DNA of 64,000 nucleotides from Erigeron canadensis. Taxonomy: Eukaryota; Streptophyta; Magnoliopsida; Asterales; Asteraceae. Shown one piece after another: positions 56,101 to 64,000 of this stretch. Made by a program: the position numbers and the translations under genes. Below the pieces are notes generated by a model that saw only the letters and a list, made by a program, of their open reading frames with translations, made no database searches and was not told where the DNA came from. Every line of letters begins with the position of its first letter. Positions within the stretch are counted from its first letter, which is position 1. The stretch lies in the NCBI RefSeq assembly GCF_010389155.1, contig NC_057761.1:6202501-6266500 (forward strand), written 5' to 3'.

Positions 56101-58041
56101 CGTTAGAGATACAACATTACATTACCTTAATCAACACTTCTGTAATAAAGTGATATGGGACCGCTAAAAAGTAAAAAAAATGTTATCGTCAAAGTTGGAA
56201 AATATCTGTTTAACATTTTTATTCTTCAGGTGGTTCACACTCAAGCAAAGGTCATTGCAGATGAGGATGTGATGTATAAATATGTATCAAAAAATATGCT
56301 GTTTGTTGCTACTGTTTCGCCTAAAGCCAGTGGTCCGATTGGCTCAGCAACTCCAGATGAATCCGTGCTGGTGGTTTACCTTGTAGACACTGTAACTGGT
56401 CGCATACTGCATCGCGTGACTCATTTAGGCTCACAGGGTCCCGTGCATGCGGTGAGTATCAATTTTCTTTTGTTTACACTAAACAAGATAACTTGTTTTC
56501 ACGAATGAATTGTTTGTTTATGCATCTTCTTCTGTTGATCTATCTGAAGGTCCTTAGTGAGAACTGGGTTGTCTACCATTACTTCAACCTACGAGCACAC
56601 AGATATGAGATGTCTGTTATTGAGATCTATGATCAGTCTCGTGCGGTATGGCTCTTAGACTTGAAATTTTCTGTCATAGTTTCTGATGTGCTTCTTTATT
56701 TTTAACAATTATTAGATATTATTATCTATTGTTCTATAATACTGTTTACTACCTACAGGAAAATAAAGATGTCTTGAAGCTGATTGTTGGAAAGCATAAT
56801 CTCACGACACCCATCTCATCTTATTCTCGACCTGAAGTTACAACAAAGTCACAATCGTACTTCTTTACACATTCGGTAAAAGCAATATCAGTAACTTCAA
56901 CTGCCAAAGGAATAACATCCAAGCATCTTCTTATTGGCACAATTGGCGATCAGGTTAGCTTAGAGTATGAATAAATAAAATGATTCTTTTGAAGTACTGA
57001 TGAATAAAATTATTTTTCTTTTACTCTCTTTTGATGAAAACAATTATGAATTTACATCTTACCCCAAACCCCCACGTTGTATATTATGCTTTTGGATTCC
57101 TAGTATTTTAATTTATACCTTGATCCTTGCTGACATCTAATGTGGCCTTATAATATGTGTATAAAAGAAGTATTACTTATACTTGGCCTTACACAAGTTC
57201 TTGTGTATATTGGTAGGTATTGGCTCTTGATAAGCGATTTGTTGATCCACGAAGGTCACTTAACCCCACACAGGCTGAGAAAGAAGAGGGTCTTTTACCT
57301 CTCACAGATACTTTGCCAATTATTTCACAGGTGAGTGGGTAGATTTTCTGTTTGATCATTCTGATGATGCCTGCTTGTACAAACTTAGTGTTTTTTTGTG
57401 TAGTATGTTGGTTATTTTCATTTCATTACTAAATCACGGCGTGTTGAAAATATTCAACATATTTACTTAAAATATCCTTCAAACAACACTGGATTTTGTT
57501 GAGGACCAATATTATATGGAAGTTGTAACCATTTGAAGTTTTCATTCAGTCACTACTTGAATAATCAATTTAAGTTGACCATCTATACACACAACTTTTT
57601 AGTTTACTTTTTTAGTTTGATGCCTTGGAACCCAAGTTCAGTCATCCACTCATCCACAAGGAGATGTGTCGAAACTGCCACAGATACTGAATTCTATCGT
57701 TGCATTTATAACATGATATACATATTCTACTACCACTCCGATAGTTTTATCACTTACAGTGTTTTCTATTCTTTGGGCAGTCGTATGTGACACACGCGTT
57801 TAAAGTAGAAGGTCTTAGAGGCATAGAAACTGTACCTGCAAAGCTGGAGTCAACAACCCTTGTATTTGCATATGGAGTTGACCTATTCTTTACTCGACTT
57901 GCACCTTCAAGAACATATGACTCACTTACAGAAGATTTCAACTATGCATTGCTTCTTCTTACAATCGTTGCACTTGTTGTGGCTATTTTTGTAACATGGG
58001 TTTTGTCCGAGAGGAAAGATCTGCAGGACAAATGGAGGTAA
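50177..58041 (+). CDS. EMC1: ER membrane protein complex subunit 1, complete, 12 exons
   Basis: Exons: 50177-50280, 50605-50732, 50858-50920, 51649-51770, 52080-52195, 52273-53080, 55064-55792, 56230-56451, 56550-56645, 56759-56953, 57217-57330, 57781-58041. All junctions are GT-AG and keep frame, giving 985 residues, close to Arabidopsis EMC1. The protein has an N-terminal signal peptide (residues 1 to about 24), a lumenal PQQ-like beta-propeller region (SFSLFEDQVGFMDWHQRYIG, ITLSSEGSILRAW), the conserved DUF1620 region (TRDHNGFR, LTRAGKLFALHTGDGRVVW, SENWVVYHYFN, GTIGDQ, KRFVDPRR) and a C-terminal membrane helix (LLLLTIVALVVAIFVTWVL) before a short cytosolic tail ending DKWR. EMC1 is the large lumenal/transmembrane subunit of the EMC insertase, which inserts and stabilises multi-pass membrane proteins in the ER. 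Intron 6 (1983 bp) holds a small transposon. No damage is seen. Confidence 0.95.
50289..50321. repeat. CT microsatellite in EMC1 intron 1
   Basis: ctctctctctctctccctctctctctct run just after the first exon, followed by a TA repeat. Confidence 0.85.
53377..53855. mobile_element. Small non-autonomous DNA transposon in EMC1 intron 6
   Basis: 479 bp flanked by the 10-bp direct repeat cgggtgagct (53367-53376 and 53856-53865). Inside, the words tttcggtggtat and ataccaccgaaat recur in opposite orientations toward the two ends, as in hAT- or Mutator-like MITEs. Terminal repeats are weak, so the class is open. Confidence 0.6.
54838..54885. repeat. AT-rich hairpin in EMC1 intron 6
   Basis: A 12-bp perfect stem, tcaagtgataat / attatcacttga, encloses a TAA-repeat loop. 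Confidence 0.7.
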
Positions 58042-61000
58042 GTTATGAAGTACTCTGATCCACTGTAAACTGCTTTTCTTGAGGTGTTATAGATATTTTA
58101 ATTTTTTTAATTAGTTGGTTTTGTTTCTTAAGCTTAGTGTTATTAGAGCAAATTCGTGTTGCATAATAGAGAATTTCACACAAATTTTGACTCTGTAATT
58201 TGTCTTACAAACAAGTTCACTACAAGAATTATGCATAAATCAACACGTTACATTTTCTGCTGATTGTGTTCTGCTAACCTTGCAATTCCATTTTGGGATT
58301 TTAATTATAAAATTGTTCCAAATGGATTGCATCTGCCAAATCTTAAAATCGTTTAATATTGTAAGATTCTTTTTAACATGTCTTTACAGTCCAAACATCA
58401 CTTGCATCTGAAACAGTTATTCATATTACTATCACCAAATGTGTAAATCTGTGCTAGTTTAGCATCTTCCCTGTTATTTTATTCAAGTTGAGTTTGGAGA
58501 ATTGTTGAATTTTTTCGCCTGTGTAAAGATTCTCTCTACGAGGAAACCTAAAAAGAGTTGCATCTTTTATATATTATCTTTGTGGTTATTCAAAAGGTGC
58601 GTGTAATTTGCATAAACCCAATAACCTCTAACTCAGATTCATCTCGTTTTCCCCGTTAATCATGACTTTTGGACAAATCCAAATAAAAGGGTCTGGATTG
58701 GATCTGTATATTTTGAATTGGCATGCCTGAAACTTGATTAAACATATATTCGTTGTGATTTCCTGAACAACTTGAAACAGTTTTGATGGATGAACTGGTA
58801 TTTTGTGTACTACTGTACTAGTAATATCTCAATAACCCCAGAGCAAATATGTACTCGTACTCTTGTAGTACATTATTTGTCACAAATACGACTGTTCAAC
58901 TAATGGATCAAAAGTCATTGGGCTAAGTGGGCTGGGCTATTTAGTCAAGATGGCTAATTTTGTAAGCGGTTCAGATCGAGCTACTTACACAGTTACATAC
59001 TTACATATAGTCATGTATGGTGTCTTTTAGTAATAGTAATACAAACCCATTATTTAGAATGGGTTGGGTATTGTAAAACAAGTATTAAAGTAAAACAGAT
59101 AAGACAAGATTTTGACCTTTAGATCAATGGTTAAATTGATGCACGAAAATTTACGAAGCAATTGATGCACAGTGATTTTCATGATGCACGGTGATTTTCA
59201 CTTAAGAGAAACCTATTGTTTTATTTTACTTTAATACTTGTTTTATTTTACCAAAAACCTATTTAGAATATCATCATCACACATTCACACTAGTATTAGA
59301 ATTTTTGTTTTGTTAATGGTAAATGTTATTTTTAAGTAGTTAAATTTTTCCCAACTTAACCTTCGGGTTCCAACCTCTAGCATATTGCCCGTTGGATGTC
59401 ACTGTTAAGGTTTGAACCACTAATCACTAGTGCGTTGTTCTAAAGAAAATAAATAATAATCAAATAAAAAATTAAACTTTAATATTCGGAACCTCCAGAG
59501 GTGCAAAGTCTCCCACCTTTCTCTTGGACCACTAGCTGAACAACTCGTCCATTCTATGAGAGATGAGGCAAAAGTTCAAATCCCAAGTTGCGTCCTGATC
59601 CCGTAACAGGAAAATGGTATCGAGTCCCAATTGAGATTACCTTTTCATTCCTATGTGATTAAAACGATTAATAACTTCTTTACTTTGTTCCGATTTACAT
59701 TTACTAAATTTAACTTTGAAGTAGTTAACGCTTTAGTGGTACTTACGATAAAAGAAACCATTGTCAATCTAAACACGAGCCATTTACAGAAGAAAGTACG
59801 ATTTTAGGAAGTGTCAAACATAAGAAGAAACGAATGTGCACATTATAATATACTTTTGATGTTCCATGAAATATTACAACCATAATTTTTTAAAAGTATT
59901 AAGTTGATTTTCGTAAAAATATCTTTGAATAGTATCGCTTCCGTGTTAAATGCAATATCAACAACCTGCAAGCTACAACACCATTGTGCAAATGCAAGAA
60001 GATTTGGCATTCAAAAAGATTTAGTTAAAAAAATTGGTAAACAGGATATGAAACCAAAATCCATATAATTTACGACTAACTATGTTAAATCACAATATAA
60101 AAGAAAAACTGTAAATGGTGAAGCATACATGTTAGCACCATATAACCTAAAGCATGTGAAGATACCTCAACTTTCACAAGCTTTTATGCATTAGGAAGCG
60201 TATAACCACGCAATGCTGTACTGAAGCTAAGAAGTGACACAAGGACAGCTCCACAATACTCAACCTGGAAAAACTGTAAATTGTAAAGCTTTGATGTTAC
60301 CAAAAGGTGAAGGTTAATTGAATCTAGTAAAAATTTCAGATTCTATGGAGGTTTGCGGCTGGATTTTCAGATGATCATATTTGAAGCATGCTACGCCTGG
60401 CTCTTCCACATTCATCAATCTGTTTCCTTGTAACCAAGACAAGATCCCCAAACAATTGAATCACTTAGATCCAAATCTACATAATGATTAGATATAAATC
60501 GCTGAGAAATTCCACTTTGAGGATGTCTCGCATTGTAATGCAAAACTAGAACATTTCTTTTCTTTGGCAAGTTTTCGAGGTAAATTCACCTCTTCACACA
60601 TTTAACATGTTGGATAAACAGCATAACACCTCACTTGTTGGTATGAAACGGTTCTCTGTCCAATTAACGCATTTGACAAACTGTATAACACTTTCACTCT
60701 TTGACATCGACCAGTTTCTCCTATAGAAGTAGATGACAAGATATGTTGAATTCTGAACCAGTTAATTCTCTATATTTGATCAGGATATACAGAGCCTTTC
60801 AATTGTTATAAATGGTCAGCCGCGGATAGTGTACAATGTATGAATTTGACCGACTTATAATATGAATCCATCACCAGGGAGATTTATTCACCCATTTCAC
60901 CATCCATTTCAATCTGTATCAAAACTACATAACTGAGAATAAGAATCCTGAAGTTTTTGATTACATTACAGTATTACACTTCAGGATTTTTTCAACTCAA

Positions 61001-61707
61001 TGGTAACATGGTCAATTTGAACTTTAATCTATAGAAGTGACCATGACGTTTGATGCAATCCTAAACATTGCAACTTCTATAAATCATAACCATAGCTGAA
61101 TGAAACTTTGCTTTCCTTTTCCATAATCGCTATGGAAAAAGAAATGGCTTACAGTAATTCAAGCATAGTTCAGAAAGAGGCACAAGATGAAGAGCAGTAG
61201 AAGGAATTTACAGCATCATGAAATTCAAAAAAAGGTTTTATCTTATTTGTGTAAAGCACCAGATTTGCTTTGCATAGCGAGGTTAACAACCGAAGTTGCA
61301 CAGCTGCCTCAGATTTTAGCACCAACATCAGATAACCAGGTCTAAAAACCAATGTTTCTATGGAGCATCCTGAAAGTATCTTAAACAACAAAAACAATAG
61401 CAACCTTTGAAACCCATGTTTCTATGGAGCACACTATGACCGTTACAGAAATTCAACAACAGCTGTAAGTTCAAAATATATGTACAACTAAAGCATTTCC
61501 TTTTTCTGATATTACTGAGGTCGATTATTAAGGATAAGTAATGCTTCCTTGGTTATCAAGGATTGATAGATGTTTCAAAGTCTACACGAATCCATAAATG
61601 TCCTTGCAGTTGGCCCCGGCTGTCTCAAGCTCATCATTCGAGAAGTCATTTCCCAAAGGAAAAAAAACACGTGTCCTGTTTCCAATTTGTTGAAGGGAAT
61701 AAACTTT
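58042..61707. other. Intergenic region between convergent EMC1 and EMF1-like genes
   Basis: About 3.7 kb covering both 3' flanks. Apart from the MITE at 59061-59259, I see no gene, RNA gene or long repeat. Sequence at 59330-59660 is repeat-like but unclassified. The last few hundred bases are probably the EMF1-like 3' UTR. Confidence 0.6.
59061..59259. mobile_element. MITE, 199 bp
   Basis: Flanked by the 10-bp direct repeat tatttagaat (59051-59060 and 59260-59269). The ends are inverted over about 35 bp, sharing AAAACAAGTATTAAAGTAAAA. No coding. The duplication length favours a Mutator-like family. Confidence 0.78.
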
Positions 61708-63144
61708 TTATGACCTTATTTGCCATTTCTGTACATCAATATTCCCTGATGCCAATTTGCTCTTGTAACAAGGCTCACCTTTGAATTGTAGATCTTCAAC
61801 ACCAATCATATACACATTACCGGGTTCTGGTGTACTAAAATCTGCAGGATTTTGGTTAATTGTACAAATCTCAGTTCCTGGTGTGACATTTCTGGGTTGC
61901 AATGCTACTTGTGCCACATTTCCATTCCGGTCTTCAGCTGCATGCCATGGAAGAGGAAAAACAAAAGAATCATCTGGGCGATAATACTTGTGGCTAGGCA
62001 GACCTGTAGACACACCTTTTGGTTTCTTCGGTTCTGGTTCAAGATAAAACTGGCGTCCATTTGTGTGACCCTCAACAGTTTGATCAGTATGAAAGAAAGA
62101 TGAAAATGAATTGGTAACAGCAGACAAAGGGGAAGCTCCATGAATCAAGTTCCTTGGGTTTTCCATGGGCTTTTGCACACCAGATTGCCTCCCAGAGTTA
62201 GGTAGGTAAGAATTCGGTTTTCCTGGAGCATTAGAGTTGTGATGATTATAACAAGATAAGAAGGGTTTAGCTTTGAACTTTTTCCCGTCCATAACGAATG
62301 TCGAATTTGAATTCCCTGCATCCATTAGACTAAGCAACTGCATTGCAGGAATGGCTTCATTGGAATACGAAGAACCCAATGAACCCATATGCTTTGGATT
62401 CAGCTCATTTTGCTCTTCAACACCATTTGAGGCTGTGACATTCAAATCCAGGTTAATGATGCTTTTCCCTTTCTTGTTTGACCAGTTTGTATGGATTCCC
62501 ATGTTTTGACCAGATGGAATGTTTGACCACAGATTTCTAGGTGTTCCATTCTGAAGTTGACCATTATGGTGCTCGTTAAATGCTTCCCGCATATTGGTCG
62601 GACCAGACGGGAGGGCTATTCTATTATTATTATCATTCCCTCTAAAATCATGATAATATGAATTGTTAAGCCTTTGGTGTCCATGATCAGGGATTGTAAT
62701 GCCATTTGATGGCTGCTTCTGAGATTGTGAAAATGTATCAAACTTTGAAAAGACGGGAACTGGCTCTTGACGGAAGAAGCCAGCTAGATTTGTCACGCTG
62801 GTGGGTCCTGAATTCAAACTCTCCCCAGTTACTAGCATGGAAGATGCAGGCCTCCTCATGCTAGGATATTGCTCAAATGTTAGTGGCATCCCTTTGTTAT
62901 TATTAGCTTCACAAAAGATGGGATTACCAGATACCCCACTGTCATGGCTACCGCCAGGCACACAGTAACTTTTTGCTTCAAATAAGTTTCGTTCATGTTG
63001 AATTTTAGCCATAAGTTCAGCAATTTCCTTTTCGTCTGACCTGCCATTGGAAGATATCTCCTGTCTTTGATGATTATGAGCCCCCATTACATCCGAGTAC
63101 CCCCTGACTCCACTGTTCCTCTTGTTATGTGGGTCAGAGAAGTC
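61708..63144 (-). CDS. EMF1: EMBRYONIC FLOWER 1-like protein, last coding exon (partial gene)
   Basis: The exon begins at 63144 after the acceptor TTGTTTACAG and ends at the stop at 61708: 478 residues, phase 0. Near the start it has the EMF1 signature EIAELMAKIQHERNLFE; a Ser/Asn/Pro-rich, low-complexity middle follows; the C-terminus has TEICTINQNPADFSTPEPGN, another conserved EMF1 block, then YMIGVEDL. A basic NKKGKS-type stretch and the LDLN motif (INLDLNVTA, EAR-like) are visible. EMF1 works with Polycomb group proteins to repress flower homeotic genes during vegetative growth. Earlier exons lie beyond the window. It faces EMC1 tail to tail. Confidence 0.83.
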   Translation of the reverse strand, partial: DFSDPHNKRNSGVRGYSDVMGAHNHQRQEISSNGRSDEKEIAELMAKIQHERNLFEAKSYCVPGGSHDSGVSGNPIFCEANNNKGMPLTFEQYPSMRRPASSMLVTGESLNSGPTSVTNLAGFFRQEPVPVFSKFDTFSQSQKQPSNGITIPDHGHQRLNNSYYHDFRGNDNNNRIALPSGPTNMREAFNEHHNGQLQNGTPRNLWSNIPSGQNMGIHTNWSNKKGKSIINLDLNVTASNGVEEQNELNPKHMGSLGSSYSNEAIPAMQLLSLMDAGNSNSTFVMDGKKFKAKPFLSCYNHHNSNAPGKPNSYLPNSGRQSGVQKPMENPRNLIHGASPLSAVTNSFSSFFHTDQTVEGHTNGRQFYLEPEPKKPKGVSTGLPSHKYYRPDDSFVFPLPWHAAEDRNGNVAQVALQPRNVTPGTEICTINQNPADFSTPEPGNVYMIGVEDLQFKGEPCYKSKLASGNIDVQKWQIRS

Positions 63145-64000
63145 CTGTAAACAACAATGTTGAACAAGATTAGGGTCACATGGGTGCAAACGAATAAGAA
63201 TACGCCCACAATGTATTCTTAATGCATTAAACCTAAAGGATCATTTTGTTCAAAAGCATGCCGTAATAATTTTTGTAAACATATTTACTATTTAGTTATA
63301 AAAGAACTAAAATATCTGAATGTGAAGTGTTTCAGTTCAACCGAAACTTAGCCAACCCATAACAAAAGGTTATTGATTCATTCCATCTCTAATGAGTCAA
63401 ATTAAGATAATTTCCATGTCTAATGAGTCAAACAGATAAGGGTAAAAAGTATAGATAATTGAAAACAGGTCAAATGGGTCCAAACATTCTGAAGTTGCCC
63501 ATATTGTATTCTTAATGCATAAAACATTATGAACTTATAGATCATTTTATTAAAAAAGACTTTTGGTGAGATATTTGTTTATGTAATCATATTTTAAACA
63601 TTTAAACACAAAATGTTTCGTCCTTTTGGATTGCCCCAAACCAAAAGGTTACTTTTATCTTCTTGAGAGCATCGGTTATAACTTGACAGAGCCTGTACGG
63701 AAAATCAAAAACTGCAACACCAAAATAATCTGAACTACAAGCTTCTCAGTTGTTTTGATAGATTTAGTGTCACATAATGAATCACTCTAGGACATTGACC
63801 TCAGATTTTTTTAAGAAGCAGAGACATGATATTTGATAATTACAGAATAACTGGTCATATCACATGGTTGAGACTTGTTTCGATAGCTAGGTGTAAAATG
63901 AAAGGCGAATATTAGAAAGTTACAGACTAATCAGTGCTGCTCATATGGTTGGGACCCGCTTAACTACCTAGGTTCTGGTACTCCAATAATTATTAGGGAT
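63145..64000 (-). other. Intron of the EMF1-like gene; no further exon seen
   Basis: Sequence upstream of the last exon. On the minus strand I could not identify another exon or a start codon context before the window ends. Confidence 0.5.

Noticed and set aside
59460..59650. Possible tRNA-derived sequence (gttcaaatccc near 59570)
   Set aside because: No cloverleaf could be drawn by eye and no A-box; left as unclassified.

Overview
This is plant nuclear DNA. It has introns with GT-AG borders, plant-type LTR retrotransposons with initiator tRNA-Met primer sites, Mutator-like elements, and two conserved plant genes (EMC1 and an EMBRYONIC FLOWER 1-like gene). The receptor-kinase family at the left edge and the retroelement families resemble what is common in Asteraceae; that placement is an inference.

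Layout. (1) 1-406: 5' end of a receptor-like kinase on the minus strand, running off the window. (2) 1853-3393: a 1.54-kb Mutator-like element with ~230-bp terminal inverted repeats and an exact 9-bp target duplication, carrying a small GRF-zinc-finger gene and a PB1-like transposase fragment. (3) 3547-30958: an old Copia retrotransposon (E1, minus strand, TSD gaacc) stretched to 27.4 kb by two nested insertions: a SIRE-like Copia element E2 (9137-21081, TSD ctcga) and a Tat-like Gypsy derivative E3 (23511-30197, TSD ctaac). (4) 31415-44896: a second large SIRE-like Copia element E4 (minus strand, TSD taatg) with a very long accessory reading frame. (5) 45864-48530: a young gag-only Copia element E5 (TSD ccaat) inside an F-box pseudogene. 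(6) 48870-49823: a small Mutator-like non-autonomous element. (7) 50177-58041: a complete 12-exon EMC1 gene (+). (8) 61708-63144: last coding exon of an EMF1-like gene (-), convergent with EMC1.

About 45 kb of the left and centre is retrotransposon. All five LTR elements have matching 5-bp target duplications, so the insertion order can be read directly. Most pol genes are broken by stops and frameshifts; the only intact retroelement frame is the gag of E5. LTR divergence counted by eye is about 3% for E1 and E3, 2% for E4, and 0.6% for E2 and E5.

The most unusual content is in the retroelements. E3 has gag-protease but no recognisable reverse transcriptase or integrase; instead it carries an oppositely oriented, intron-containing gene with its own TATA box, a set of covarying hairpins and a palindromic two-way poly(A) signal. 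E4 has an accessory frame of about 1,370 codons with a promoter-like site and 106-bp tandem repeats upstream. The E2 leader has an array of hairpins built on AAACGATCT, and its 3' region repeats the polypurine tract. The E1 leader holds a duplication bridged by a piece of an E4-family LTR. Most stretches between genes and elements hold nothing I can name.
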